From Wurfbainia villosa (lineage: Eukaryota > Streptophyta > Magnoliopsida > Zingiberales > Zingiberaceae), in the NCBI GenBank assembly GCA_025175895.1, contig CM045991.1, positions 75,999,174 through 76,063,173 of the forward strand: DNA of 64,000 bases, in the 5' to 3' direction. This document shows, one piece after another, positions 34,660 through 47,831 of the stretch (the stretch's first letter is position 1; each line of letters starts with the position of its first letter). Under the pieces are notes generated by a model, which was not told the DNA's origin, made no database searches, and was given only the letters and a program-made list of their open reading frames with translations. The position numbers and the translations under genes are program-made.

Positions 34660-37590
34660 TGTTATAGAAGTCAATCTATCTATTTCTTCATCTTGGGTAT
34701 TAGATACCGGATGTGCATCTCACATTTGTACCAATGTGCAGGGGCTGAGAAATAGCAGGGCATTGACAAAGGGCGAGGTGGACCTACGAGTAGGCAATGG
34801 AGCAAGGGTTGCTGCTGTTGCTGTAGGAACTTATGATCTATCTCTGCCCTCTGGGCTTGTACTAGAATTAGATGAATGTTGTTATGTGCCTGCCTTAACT
34901 AAGAACATCATTTCAGTTTCTTGTTTGGACAAGAAAGGTTTTTCATTTATAATAAAGAACAAATGTTGTTCAGTTTATTTAAATGATATGTTCTATTGTA
35001 GTGCACCTCTAATGAACGGACTCTACTTTCTAGACTTAGAGAGCCCTATCTATAACATAAGTACCAAGAGGTTCAAGTCAAATGAATTGAACCAAACCTA
35101 TCTCTGGCATTGTCGCTTAGGTCACATAAATGAGAGTCGCTTATCTCAACTCCATAAGGATGGGCTGCTAGACTCATTTGATTTTGAATCATATGAGACA
35201 TGCGAGTCTTGCCTTTTAGGCAAGATGACCAAGACTCCCTTTAGTGGACATAGCAAAAGAGCAACAGATTTGTTAGGACTTATACATAGTGATGTATGTG
35301 GTCCTTTCAATGTTGTTGCTAGAGGTGGTTACAGGTACTTCATTACATTTACTGATGACTTCAGTAGATATGGTTATGTGTATCTTATGACACATAAATC
35401 AGAATCCTTTGAAAAGTTCAAAGAATTCAAGAATGAAGTACAAAACCAGCTTGGCAAGAGTATTAAGATACTTCGATCAGATCGAGGTGGAGAATACCTT
35501 AGCCATGAGTTTCATGGACTATCTAGCCGAAAGTGTGGGATTCTATCCCAACTCACTCCTCCCGAACACCACAAAGGGAATGGTGTATCCGAAAGGAGGA
35601 ATCATACTATTGGATATGGTACAATCTATGATGAGTCACACAGAACTTCCTATATCCTTTTGGGGATATGCTCTAGACACAGCAGCCTTTACCCTTAACC
35701 GTGTACCATCCAAGGCTATCATAAAGACACCATATACGATATGGACAGGGAGAAATCCCAAGATGTCTTTTATGAGGATTTGGGGTTGTGAGACTTACGT
35801 TCGACGTCAAGTCTCGCATAAACCGGGACCCAAATCCGATAGGTTCTATTTTGTTGGATATCCCAAGGATAAGGGATATTACTTCTACATTCCCTCAATA
35901 AAGACAAAGTGTTTGTGGCAAAGACTGGGGTTTTTCTAGAAAGGGATTTTGTTTCTAGAAAAACTAGTGGGAGTACCTTCGATCTTGAAGAAATTCAAGA
36001 TAAGGACCATAGCACTGAGGCCTTGATGGAGGTTGAACAGGAACCACAAAGTGTTGTGGGTGATGAGGTTGTTGCACAAAGAGTTGTGGAACAACCACCT
36101 GTTCATGTAGACCTACCTCTTCGCAGGTCTGATAGGGTACGTCGTCAGCCTGAGAGATACTCATTTCTCTTGTCTGACCATGATGACGTTATACTCATTG
36201 AGAATGAGCCTACCTCCTATCAGGAAGCTGTGATGAGCCCAGATTCTGAGAAATGGCTAGACGCCATGAGATCCGAGATGGAATCCATGTACACTAACCA
36301 AGTATGGACTTTGGTTGATCCACCTGAAGGGATCAAACCCATTGGGTGTAAGTGGGTCTTTAGGAGAAAGACTGACATGGATGGACTTACGCATACCTAT
36401 AAGGGCTGATTGGTGGCTAAAGGTTTCAAGCAAATTCATGGTATTGACTATGATGAAACCTTTTCTCCAGTGGCGATGTTTAAGTCCATTCGGATCTTGC
36501 TTGCTATTGCAGTATACCACGATTATGAGATCTGGCAGATGGATGTCAAAACCGCATTTCTGAATGGAAACTTACTCGAGGATGTGTACATGACACAACC
36601 TGAGGGTTTTGTAGATCCACAACATACTGGGAAGGTATGCAAGCTGCAAAGGTCCATTTATGGGCTAAAGCAAGCTTCTCAATGGAATCTTGATTCGATG
36701 ATGCGATCAAGCAGTTTGAATGAAGATGAACCCTGTCTACAAGAGGGTTAATGGGAACAGTTGTGTTCCTTGTATTGTATGTGGATGACATACTACTCAT
36801 TGGGAATGACATCCCTTCGCTCTGATGCATGAAGACTTGGTGACGTGCTTCTCAATGAAGGACTTAGGTGAAGCAGCCTGTATTCTAGGCATAAAGATCT
36901 ATAGAGATAGATCTAAGAGATTGCTTGGCCTAAGTCAGAGTACATACATTGACACGGTATTACTTCGGTTTGCCATGCTGAATTCCAAGAAAGGACTTCT
37001 GCCGATGTCACATGGTGTGAGTCGTTCGAAGACTCAAAGTCCCTCTTCTAGAGAGGAGAGAGACCGCATGGATAAGATCCCTTACGCATCTGCTATAGGA
37101 TCTATCATGTACGCCATGCTGTGTACTCGTCCTGATGTCTCGTATGCTTTGAGCATGGAGTAGATACGATCGGATCGGTGGCGTCATCGGATAGCAATCA
37201 AGAATATTCTTAAGTACTTGAGAAGGACTAAAGAATATTTCTTGATATTTGGAGGCGATGAGGAGCTAGCTGTAAAGGGTTACAGCGATGCCAGCTTCCA
37301 AACTGACCAGGATGATTATAGATCGCAGTCAGGGTTCGTGTTTTGCTTGAATAGGTAGTGGTGGAAGAGTTCCAAGCGAGGACACGATTATTGATTCTAC
37401 AACGGAGACGAATATATCGGTGCTTCCATCTCATTCGTGAGATTGTCGATCGAGGAGATGTGAAGATTTGCAGAGTACCCACAGAGGCTAACATCGCAGA
37501 TCCCTTGACCAAGGCTTTGGCATAGAAAAAGCATGATGGTCACACTAGGTCATTGGGTATTAGATACTACGGTGATTGGCACTAGTGCTA
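34660..37590 (+). pseudogene. pol: CopA-plus pol: protease, integrase, RT, RNase H with multiple lesions
   Basis: The protease motif WVLDTGCASHIC has its Asp codon at 34703-34705. A pre-integrase region follows (LWHCRLGHINESRLSQLH, CESCLLGKMTKTP), then the integrase core (HSDVCGPF, FITFTDDFSRYGYVYL, NGVSERRNHT). A 2-base loss near 35610 shifts the frame, which continues to 35939 (PISFWGYALDTAAFTLNRVP), then 35909-36409 (RRSDRVRRQPERYSFLLSD). TGA at 36407-36409 replaces an Arg codon. RT resumes (LVAKGFKQIHGIDYDETFSP, WQMDVKTAFLNGN, SIYGLKQAS), shifts again near 36680, and keeps YVDD at 36778-36789. The RNase H part (PYASAIGSIMYAMLCTRPDV, GYSDASFQTDQDD) runs into further shifts and lacks about 60 residues between the EYI and FHLIREI-equivalent positions. 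The polypurine tract is at 37591-37599. Confidence 0.9.
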
Positions 37591-37599
37591 GTGGGAGAT

Positions 37600-39437
37600 T
37601 GTTAGTGAAAGCCCTGGAGCCAATCATGTGATGATTGTTGTATGGACTTTATTGTATCATATTCCTATTTATAAAGGCATGGTTATTATATTTACTTGTA
37701 TTGGTGCCAAATAACTAAATATAATAATGTCCTTGAGTAGTAGGTTCTTATCTATATCAATCGATTGGTTGAATCGATAATGAGATGATATAGAGAACAC
37801 TACTCTTAATTATTCCTAGTCGAGTATTAACATTCAGGGACAATGTTAATGCGTAGAGACTAGCATGTAGGTCAACAAGATGACTTGATCTCACAAGTCA
37901 TGGATATGAGATATCAAGTTGACACATGGGTATGCATTGGAGAATGTATACTGAATGACCCGCCATGAGAAAGTATCATGGATCATTATATGAGTGTCAT
38001 ATACTTTCTCATGTGGCTATTAGTATGACTATTAGTCCTTAGACCTGAAGTCACCATGGTTCCCTACATAATGAGTTGCATACTTTGGCTTCGTCAAACG
38101 TCACCCGTAAATAGGTGGACTATAAAGGCGATTACTGGGTATGTAACAAATTATGCGGAGGGATGTGAGTGATGTAGATGGGATCTATCCCTCCTATATG
38201 ACGGGGGTGACATCGATATTCTTGATAGAGTGAGACCACGAAGTGCATGGCCATGTCCAAATGAGTCAATATGAGATATTGAGCTCATCTGATTAGAGTG
38301 AGTCTACTTGAAGATCAAGATTTAGATTGTACCGAGGATGACACGGTCTATGCCTCGATTGGTCAATCTAGATGTCAAGGATAGAGGGACATTGTCACAT
38401 ATTGTGAGAGTCACAATTAGTAGTCACAAAGGTGATGTTGGAGCTCAACATTCTTGTAACTTGGGTAGCAATGATGTGTCGCTAGATACCGCTCATTGCT
38501 TATGTTCCTAAATCGGTTTAGGGACATTGCCAACGTTACAAGAACCTATAGGGTCACACACATAAGAGCAATTAGATGGAGATTAGGTTCATATGATGAA
38601 CCATGAGGATTAGGTTCATGGGATGAACCAAATTGGATTAAGAGTAATCCAAATTAGACTAATTGAGTTAGACTCAAGTTGATTCAAGTGTTGAATGAGT
38701 CTAATTGAGATTTGATTCATCAAATCAATTTAAATTAATGAATAGAGATTCATTAAATTAAATTGACTTGAGTCAAGTGGTTAGATTTGATCAACCATGG
38801 GAGATTAGAGGTCAAGTTTGACTTGACTTGAGAGGGAAGATGAAAGGTCAAGTTTGACTTGACCAAATGCCATGTCATGATGATGACTAGGCATGGCCGG
38901 CCAATGATGATGCTCCACATCATCATTGACTTGGTCAATTGGTGCCACATTATGAGGGAGACCAAGGGTCATGGGAGTTACATGCATGCATGTAACCCCC
39001 CTTCCATGAAGTGGCCGGCCACTTTGGGGTTATGGGTGGTGAATTCATTTGGTTAGTTACACACTCTTAACTTCATCTTCTTCCTTGGAACTTTTCCTCT
39101 CAAGCTCTCCCTCTCCCATCCCTCTCTTTGGCCGAACCAACCAAGGAGTGCTAGCACACTCAAGGTTGAGTTTTCTCCACCTATTGCTTGTGTGGATACC
39201 ATAGAGGAGTGTGCACTTGACACTCTCGAGTTCCGGCGAACTTTTGGACGAGCGGGATAAGCGAAGGGCGTCGCTACGAGGGTAACGTTCTAACCTCTTA
39301 GATCTAAGGTAGATCTAGGATTTCTGTAAGCACATACATGTAATTATAATTTTTATACTTCGCACGGATCCGTGGCCGGGGCTTCCGAGGTTTCCGCAAC
39401 GCAAAAAGCAGTTTTTGCGTCTCGGAAAAACCCAACA
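37600..39437 (+). repeat. CopA-plus 3' LTR
   Basis: It starts TGTTAGTGAAAGCCCTGG directly after the GTGGGAGAT polypurine tract and ends AAAACCCAACA. At 1838 bases it is nearly identical to the 5' LTR. Confidence 0.93.
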
Positions 39438-40052
39438 AATGTCACTCCCGTCATATAGGAGGGATAGATCCCATCTACATCACTCACATCCCTCCGCATA
39501 ATTTGTTACATACCCAGTAATCACCTTTATAGTCCACCCATTTACGGGTGACGTTTGACGAAGCCAAAGTATGCAACTCCTTATGTAGGGAACCATGGTG
39601 ACTTCAGGTCTAAGGACTAATAGTCATACTAATAGCCACATGAGAAAGTATATGACACTCATATAACGATCCATGATACTTTCTCATGGCGGGTCATTCA
39701 ATATACATTCTCCAATGCATACCCATGTGTCAACTTGATATCTCATATCCATAACTTGTGAGATCAAGTCATCATGTTGACCTACATGCTAGTCTCTACG
39801 CATTAACATTGTCCCTGAATGTTAATACTCGACTAGGAATGATTAAGAGTAGTGTTCTCTATATCATCTCATTATCGATTCAACCAATCGATTGATATAG
39901 ATAAGAACCTACTACTCAAGAACATTATTATATTTAGTTATTTGACACCAATACAAGTAAATATAATAATCATGCCTTTATAAATAGGAATATGATACAA
40001 TAAAGTCCATACAACAATCATCACATGATTGACTCTAGGGCTTTCACTAACA
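39438..40052 (-). repeat. CopA-minus 3' LTR, right part
   Basis: The host LTR resumes after CopA-plus and ends CTTTCACTAACA, followed by the inverted polypurine tract ATCTCCCAC. With 29174-30370 it makes an LTR of about 1.81 kb. Confidence 0.9.
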
Positions 40053-40805
40053 ATCTCCCACTAGCACTAGTGCCAATCACCGTAGTATCTAATACTCAAT
40101 GACCTAGTGTGACCATCATGCTTTTTCTGTGCCAAAGCCTTGGTCAAGGGATCTGCGATGTTAGCCTCTGTGGGTACTCTGCTAATCTTCACATCTCCTC
40201 TATCGATAATCTCTCGAATGAGATGGAAGCACCGATATATATTCGGCCTCTGTTGTAGAATCAACAACTGTGTCTTGCTTGGAACTCTTCCAGCTCACAA
40301 CGCCACCATTCAAGCAAAACACAAACCTTGACTGCGATCTATAATCATCCTGGTCAGTTTGGAAGCTGGCATCGCTGTAACCCTTTACAGCTAGCTCCTC
40401 ATCGCCTCCAAATATCAAGAAATATTCTTTAGTCCTTCTCAAGTACTTAAGAATATTCTTGACTGCTATCGAGTGACGCTCACCTGGATCTGACTGGTAC
40501 CTACTCGTCATGCTCAAAGCATACGAGACATCAGGACGAGTACACAGCATGGCGTACATGATAAATCCTATAGCAGATGCGTAAGGGATCTTATCCATGC
40601 GGTCTCTCTCATCTCTAGAAGAGGGACTTTGAGTCTTCGAAAGACTCACACCATGTGACATCGGCAGAAGTCCCTTCTTGAAATTCTGCATGGCAAACCG
40701 TAGTAATACCGTGTCAATGTATGTACTCTGACTTAGGCCAAGCAATCTCTTAGATCTATCTCTATAGATCTTGATGCCTAGAATACAGGCTACTTCACCT
40801 AAGTC
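40053..40805 (-). pseudogene. pol: CopA-minus RNase H portion of pol
   Basis: Minus-strand RNase H shows LGLSQSTYIDTVLLRFAMQN, PYASAIGFIMYAMLCTRPDV, KNILKYLRRTKEYFLIFGGD, GYSDASFQTDQDDY, CLNGGVVSWKSSKQDT and STTEAEYI. It then passes directly to a segment read in another frame as RCFHLIREIIDRGDVK and EANIADPLTKALAQKKHDG. The catalytic Asp segment usually found between these (in CDN context) is missing, the same deletion as in CopA-plus. CopC interrupts pol at 40805/40806. The two sides rejoin in the sequence CACCTAAGTCCTTCATTG, as seen inverted in CopA-plus. Confidence 0.88.
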
Positions 40806-42953
40806 TGGGTTTGATCATGTTTCGTAAACATGAGCACAGCGGAAGCAATAAAAATAATAAATACTCCTATTTATTACAACACACACAACACACGCATGCT
40901 ATTACAACAAGTGTAGACATAACTGTAAATTAAAATTGCAATAAAAAGGAAATTAAACTACGTTATACCTTCCGTATGACGTGTAGCGGGAACGGCATCA
41001 ACCGGAACGATCCTCGTAAGAATCGTCTCTATCCGTATCCACGCCGAGCTCCTCGGGATGACTTCGCTAAGTCACGAGCCGTCTTCTCGTGCGGGTTACT
41101 AGCCTCGTGTTGAAGGACGGCGTGATCGAGAGATGATCACGATCCGAATCCAAATTCGGATCCAAAACGAGTTCTCAAAACTCGCTTCTCCGGAGAGGTA
41201 TTCGTCAACCGTTTGACGAATCCTTCGTCCTCCACCTCAGAGGATTACCGGAGATCAAATCCCCGGTATGTTAGCCACTGTCGGAGCACTAACCGTCGTC
41301 CAAACGACGCTCCGACGAGAGGAGGAGAAGCTGTCCAGAAAACTGGACAGCTTGGTGGAGGAGTAGGCGCCGGCCAAAACAAGGAGAGAAAAGCCTCACC
41401 TTGATGCCAAACCTATAGGAGATCACCGGAGGGTCGCCGGAGGTTCACCGGCTGAAGCTTGGTCGCGCAAGGAGCTAGCAGCACAACTGGGACGGTAAGG
41501 AGGTTGGGCCACAACCGTTTGATTTTGGATTAGGGTTTAACAATCCCTTAAGCCCACTTTTATAGAGAACTAATTCTCTTAATGGTTAATGGATCATATC
41601 CATAAAGCCCGTTAACCCGCTCCATTAAGATAAGTTAAAATAAACCAAACCATGATGGTTTATTTTAAGTTAAAATGAACCGAACCAACTTTTGGTTCAT
41701 TCGTTTAAAATAAACCAAACCCTTTGGTTTATTCTTATCCATTGGATTAGAACCAAACCATTTTGGTCCATCCATTACGTCTTCATAAGACGCAGCCCAT
41801 CCACGCTTCCATTGCGACTGAAACAATTTCATGCTTGCTTTATGTTTGGTCCAACCAAACATAGTTTCTCTCGGTCTGAGAATCCCATTCTCAAGCTCGT
41901 TTTAAATCCTTTGGATTACACTCGTTGTGCGTGTGACCAAATAGGTTCTCGGTTTATGTTGGCCGTCTATAATTAACCATTAATTATAGAACGATCATGA
42001 GTGGCACCTAGTAGTACATCATGATCCCCAATTAACCGAAAAGATCAACGGTTGATCCAGAACTATTTCTGAAACCCTTCAGTGGCTCGAATGATTCGTG
42101 CCCCATTCCCTTCACTCATCTTATACCCACTTGGTTCAGGACATGGTCTATAGTGTCAGTCCCCACTAGGCTGACTACGTCACACCTAGCCCAAGTATCA
42201 TTTCCTCGTCCTACGGATTCTAGTTACTCCACATGTATCGAAGAGTACCTTACTCTAAACATGTAATGCTTTGGCCAAAGACTTTAGTAACAATCCGACG
42301 AGAGGCCATGGGTATACATCTCCTCGCAAGGAGTGTTTAATCCTTTATAGGCTATTCAAACACCTTCGATCACTTCGACTTATACCCAATCATCCCGGGT
42401 CCACATCTCCTTAGAGATGTTTGCTTAAGATGTCAAATCATAAGTATCCATGATCAAGATGACTTGAATACCGCAAGTCAAAGGAACATCGCACTTAAGC
42501 CACAGTAAGATCTTCATTGACATATCTATATATGCAGAGAACCATATGAAGTCTTACGGCTGGTCACTCCAATGAACTAGTTACCATAACTAGCATCCAC
42601 GATTAACTCCGGACATCACTATGTCTCCAGCCAGTGAGAATCAGCTGCTTGGATACACCAAGGAGTATACCTCGTGCTAGTCTCCACAGAATTGATGGTG
42701 TCCAGATTCATCAATTCATCGACTAGGGATAATTCCGATACATCACAATTACACATGTAGAGATACTCACTAGTTGTGATCCAATCACAAATTCTCTCAT
42801 GCTGTGAATCGTATCGTGGACATTCAGTAAATGAGTTTAAGATCCAATCAAATACATAAAACATGTATACTCAAATAGTGAATCTTCATTTATCATATAA
42901 ATGGTTCATACATAAGGCGATTGCCTTAGGACATCTCTCATATATTACTAACA
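40806..42953 (-). repeat. CopC left LTR
   Basis: It starts TGGGTTTGATCATG, lacking about 30 bases present at the start of the other copies (TGTTGGGTTTAGACATATGG in the right copy), and ends ATTACTAACA. It is 2.15 kb and nearly identical to 47832-49984. Short open frames such as 41213-41404 and 41665-41976 recur in all three CopC LTRs and are LTR sequence, not genes. Confidence 0.9.
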
Positions 42954-43159
42954 AGTCCTTCATTGAGAAGCACGTCCCCAGCCAAGTCTTCACAGACTGT
43001 AGCGAAGGGATGTCATTCCTAATGAGCAGTATGTCATCCACATACAATACAAGGAAGACAACTGTGTTCCCATTAACCCTCTTGTAGACACAGGGTTCAT
43101 CTTCATTCTTGATGAAACCAAACTGCTTGATCGCATCATCAATTGAAGATTCCAGCTCC
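42954..43159 (-). pseudogene. Duplicated fragment of CopA reverse transcriptase
   Basis: These 206 bases match 49985-50191 (CopA-minus RT). On the minus strand they include the YVDD codons at 43033-43044, and MGTQLSS- and SRMKMNP-type readings appear in a shifted frame. The piece is out of place next to the CopC left LTR and ends at a GAGCTGGAATC/CopC RNase H join at 43159/43160. Confidence 0.88.
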
Positions 43160-45805
43160 TCGTATCATCCTTGTCCGCATCGAAGCCGCATCCGTATACC
43201 CTATCACCATGTCCCTTCTCCATATATTAGGAACACATCCTTAGTTCTTCTCAAGTACTTAAGGATCGCCTTAATACCGCCAATGATCCATTCTGATCGG
43301 GACTCGTATCCGCCGTGACACTGAGCATACGATACATCGGCATACATGATAGATCCTATTGCGGATGCATAGGGAATCTTACTCATGCAAATCCTCTCGT
43401 CTCTGCGCGACACATAGACTTGAAAGGTGTACCCCATGCACGATGGGCGATAACCTTTCTTGGATTCCGACATGCTAAACCTCTTTAGCGCTTTTCTATA
43501 TATGTAGATGCGAAGACCAAGCAACCGTTTGATCTATCTCTATAGATCTTAATCCCAAGGATGTAGGTTGCTTCTCCCGTGTCTTTCATGGAGAATGTCT
43601 TGATAACCAAACCTTAATCGATGTAAGATGGACACATCGTTTCCTATAAGTAATATGTCATCGACATACAATACTAGGAACACGACTGCACTCCCACTAA
43701 CCTTCTTGTACACACAAGGTTCGTCTGGATTTTGTGAGAAATCAAACTTTTTGATCGTCTCATCAAAACGGATATTCCAGCTCCTGGATGCTTGCTTCAA
43801 TCCATAAATGGATCGTCGCAATTTGCATACCTTGGTTTTATCAACCGATGTGAAACCCTCGGTGTATCATATACACGTCCTCGAGCAGGTTTCCATTAAG
43901 GAAAGCTGTTTTCACATCCATCTGCCATATCTCATAATCATAATGAGCCGCTATGGCCAGGAGCATCCGAATGGATTTAAGCATAGCTACAGGTGAATAG
44001 GTTTCGTCATAATCAACACCTTGCTTTTGACGATATCCTTTCGCCACCAATCTAGCCTTATAGGTAATCACATTACCATCCATGTCGGTTTTCTTCTTGA
44101 AAACCCACTTGCACCCTATAGGCTTTATGCCTTCAGGTGGGTCAACCAAGTTCCAAACTTGGTTTTCGTACATGGAATCCATTTCCGACTTCATGGCACC
44201 AAGTCACTTATCCCTTTCTGAACTTGTCAGCACTTCTTCATAACTGGTAGGCTCCTCATCATCAATGAGTAACACGTCGTTCGATTAAACTACGAAATCC
44301 ATATCTCTCGGGAATATTGCGTGTTCTACGGATCTACGAAGATGTGGTGTTACAATAGGTCCGTAGATTGCTCATCACTATGAGTTATCATTTTTTGCTT
44401 CACCAGTATCTCATTAATGTCTATTTGAGTCTCTCGAGCCTCCTCAAGCTCGATGACACTCCCACTATTTTCTTGCAAGAGAAACTCTTTCTCTAGAAAC
44501 ACATGCCTTGAAACAAACACCTTTTGTTCCACGGGATGATAGAATTGGTAACCCCTTGTTTCCTTAGGGTATCCAATAAATAGACATTTATCGGACTTAG
44601 CATCCAGTTTGTCGTCTGATGCTTCACATAAGCGAGACAACCCCATATCTTCAAGTAAGATACATGAGGTTTCTTACCATTCCATATCTCATATGGAGTA
44701 GTTGAGACTACCTTGGTAGGCATTACTGCTTAACAAGTAACAATGTCTGTGCATAACCCCAAAAGGACTTGGGAAGAGTTGCATGATTCATCATTGACGA
44801 CCATGTCCAACAAGGTCCTAAGATTCGCCTCTCGGATACACCATTATCTTTGTGGTGTATAGGAGTCCATTGAGACAATATGCCATTGTCTCTTAGATAA
44901 TCAAGAAACTCTTGACTTAAGTATTCACCACCTCGATCCGATCAGTATTTTAATACTCTTGTCATGTTGTTTCTCTACTTCATTTCTGAATTCTTTGAAC
45001 CTTTCAAAGGCTTGGACTTGTGTTTCATCAAGAACACATACCCAAACCGTGAGTGATCATCGGTGAAGGTAATGAAGTAGCTATAGCCTCCTAATGCTTG
45101 AGTTGACATAGGTCCACATACATCGGTATGTACTAAACCTAGTAACTCTCCCACTGCGTTCACCTTTTCCGGTAAAGGTAACTTAGTCATCTTGCCTTTT
45201 AAGCATGATTCGCATGTATCGTATGAATCAAATTCAAACGATTCCAGAATTCCACATCGGTGTAATTCGGACATGCGTTTCTTGCTTATATGGCCAAGAC
45301 GACAATGCCACATATAGGAGTCTATGTGATTATCCCTTCGAGCACGCGTGTTGCTCGCCCGATATTGAAAATGTCACGGATCGTCCAACGTATAAATGCC
45401 ATTACTCAAAGTTCCAGTTCCATAAAAGTACGCCATTCAAAGTTATATAACAACAATTGTTACTAAGCGTTAAATGGAAACCATTTCTATTTAAGCGAGA
45501 AATAGAAACAATGTTCTTTATTAGAGAAGGAACATAATAGCAATTGTCCGATTCAAGACTAGTCCACTAGGAGCTTCAAAGAAATAAGTTCCGATGGCGA
45601 CCGCAGCAACCTTTGCTCCATTGCCAACTCGCAAATTTGACTCCCCTCTGACAAGTCTTCTTCTATTCCTTAGCCCCTGTATGTCATTACATATATGTGA
45701 GCTACACCCAGTATCCAATACCCAAGTGTCTAAGGAAATAGAATGACAATCAATAACGAAGATACCTGAAGAGGATGGGGCATCGAATGCCTTCTTCTTC
45801 TTCAT
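43160..45805 (-). pseudogene. pol: CopC pol: protease, integrase, RT, partial RNase H
   Basis: On the minus strand: protease WVLDTGCSSHICND (in 45805-45521); pre-integrase and integrase MWHCRLGHISKKRMSELH, CESCLKGKMTKLPLP, HTDVCGPMSTQALGGYSYFI, FTDDHSRFGYVFL (45313-44975); PYEIWNGKKPHVSYLKIWGC (44723-44493); RT SEMDSMYENQVWNLVDPPEG, YDETYSPVAMLKSIRMLLAI, WQMDVKTAFLNGN (44194-43841); SIYGLKQASRSWNIRFDE and YVDD at 43657-43668; and RNase H KIPYASAIGSIMYADVSYA and AILKYLRRTKDVFLIYGEG (43524-43204). Frames change at least six times. RNase H ends abruptly at 43160, losing its C-terminal half and the polypurine tract. Confidence 0.88.
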
Positions 45806-45839
45806 GGACTCAAGATAAATCTTGCAGCTTTCTTCACGG

Positions 45840-46575
45840 TGGCCTTCCTTGCCACAATGATGGCAAGTGCCCTTTTAGTTCCGCCTTCTTTGCCTTTTTC
45901 TTTCCTTTCTTCATTCTTTTGACTTCCTCTTAGAACCTTTCTTTGAGGAATCAACTAACAGCACCGCCTTCTCCTCATGCTTTACAGAAGGCTCCACAGT
46001 CTTCAGCATATTGAGGAGCTCGGGAATGGTGGATTCCAATTTGTTCATCCGATAGTTCATCACAAATTGCAAGAAACTCTTGGGCAAACAATGCAGAATT
46101 AAGTCAATACTTAACTCATGATCCATCACAAAACCGAGGGTAGCTAGCCGCTCGATGTACCCGTTCATCTTTAGCACAAACTGCACTACAGATGAACCTT
46201 CTTGCATCTTCGTGGTGAAGAGGAGCCTAGAGACCTTGAACCTTTCGGATCTCGCTTGCTCATCGAACAACTCATGAAGATGGAAGACCATAGTATTAGC
46301 ATCCATATGCTCATGCTGCTTTTGCAGCTCAGGTACCATCGCCGCTAGCATGATGCAACTCGCCAGCTCAGAATCTGCCACATGCTTCTGATAGACCAAC
46401 ATTTGGTGCAGGTTGCATCGTCCTTAGGACGGTCAGGAAGAGGCTCTTCAAGGACATATACAAGCTTTTCCGCCTTGAGAACAATTCTCAGGTTTCTAAG
46501 CCAGTCCAGGAAGTTAGGCCCAGTCAGTTTGTTCGAATCCAAAATAGTGCGCAAATTCAAAGACGTCATGATCAA
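45840..46575 (-). pseudogene. gag: CopC gag, one frameshift
   Basis: Starting at 46575 it reads MTSLNLRTILDSNKLTGPNF, LDWLRNLRIVLKAEKLVYVL and EEPLPDRPKDDAT, then shifts frame near 46405. It continues with LVYQKHVADSELASCIMLAA, ELQKQHEHMDANTMVFHLHE, FDEQARSERFKVSRLLF, MNGYIERLATLGFVMDHELS and NMLKTVEPSVKHEEKAVLLV. A complete zinc knuckle CHHCGKEGHREESC follows (about 45840-45885), in another frame from the main body. The family usually has about 260-300 residues, which fits. The protein differs clearly from CopA gag but belongs to the same broad group. Confidence 0.88.
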
Positions 46576-47831
46576 TTTATTGACCTAGAAATACAAAACG
46601 AGCATATATGAGAAAGATGATTTTAAAATGCATCAATATACATTTATAAATCCCATTCATTTTCGAATTTCAAAAACCCCAAAATCACTTCGGGAGATCG
46701 TAGGTCCATCTCCGAATGGGCTGATATCCATCATAGTTATGAACAACCTTGGAGAGAGTCCAACAAGCCATTCATAACTACGATGGTAGGTATCATCTAT
46801 ACCGATTGCATATCCCGTATATGCAACTATCACAATGTGCTATCAACTAATTGAATGTTCACACATACATCGGGTTGTTAACACATTAACAAGTATGCAT
46901 CATATGCATAGCACCCAACTTCACCTCCCTTTACATCGACCTTGGAGAGAGTCAACAAACCGATGCTCGAGTTAAAGCCAACCCATTAATCGAGGACATA
47001 GTTTTAATATGGTTAGGCGCATTCAACCAATTAGCCCAGCTTGGAGAGAGTCCAACAACCAAAGCTAACGATTGACCTCGACTCTTACCATATTAGTATT
47101 AAACTATTCCATGGTTTGAACATATTGAGTTGGCCGGGCTTGGAGAGTCCAACAACCCAAACGTTCTATATTAATGGAAGGTGTAGGCTTTAATATTGAT
47201 TAAGGGTTTTATGTCTCATCCTCTTTGCATGCAAATAACTATTATCTACATGGCATGGCATACATGGCATACATCTACATGTCACGACACGCATGGCATA
47301 ATGTTATGCATCTAATGCAATTACATGGCATACAATTATGTCATGTATATAATTTCCTTATATGTCATAACTATTTATGGAAATAAAATATGTTTAAGAT
47401 TTGATTCTCCAAATCAAATCATAATTAAATTAGGAAACAAATGTCCAAATCTAATCACATATTTTATTCATGGAATTATTTGATTAAGGAAAATCTATTT
47501 AGGAAACCAATTTCCTAAATCATTAAAACTACTTATGGAAATAAAATATTTTAAGATTTGATTCCCAAATCAAATCATGATTAAATTAGGAAACAAATTT
47601 CCAGAATCTAATCAAATATTTTATTTATGGAAAATATAAATTTCCATAAATACTTCCAACTTTCCAAAAGTGGAAGATTTCCATAAATACTTCTAGACTT
47701 TCCAAAATTGAAAAATTTCCATAAATACTTCTAAATTTCCAAAATTTAGAAAACTTCCAGAAATACATTATGACTATCGCAAAACCATTTTTACGATTAT
47801 GTCGAAACACAACCTGGGCTCTGATACCCTT
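46576..47831 (-). other. CopC leader and primer-binding site
   Basis: The inverted primer site GGGCTCTGATACC (47816-47828) lies next to the right LTR. The leader holds four copies of a CTTGGAGAGAGTCCAACAA-type motif (about 46750, 46950, 47040 and 47130) and an AT-rich imperfect duplication (about 47375-47465 and 47535-47640). No reading frame was recognised. The minus ORF at 47625-47900 runs into the LTR and looks accidental. Confidence 0.75.

Larger units (their letters stand above)
30371..39437 (+). mobile_element. CopA-plus: complete Ty1/copia element
   Basis: This 9.07 kb element has both LTRs (30371-32194 and 37600-39437), a primer site, gag, pol and polypurine tract in standard copia order (protease, integrase, RT, RNase H). 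The target duplication is GATGT (30366-30370) and AATGT (39438-39442), one mismatch. The intact target (ATATCGATGTCAC) can be checked against the other LTR copies. It sits in inverted orientation inside the 3' LTR of a member of its own family. The two LTRs differ by only about 20 substitutions plus small indels by my eye, so the insertion is recent, yet the coding region is broken in many places. Confidence 0.93.
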
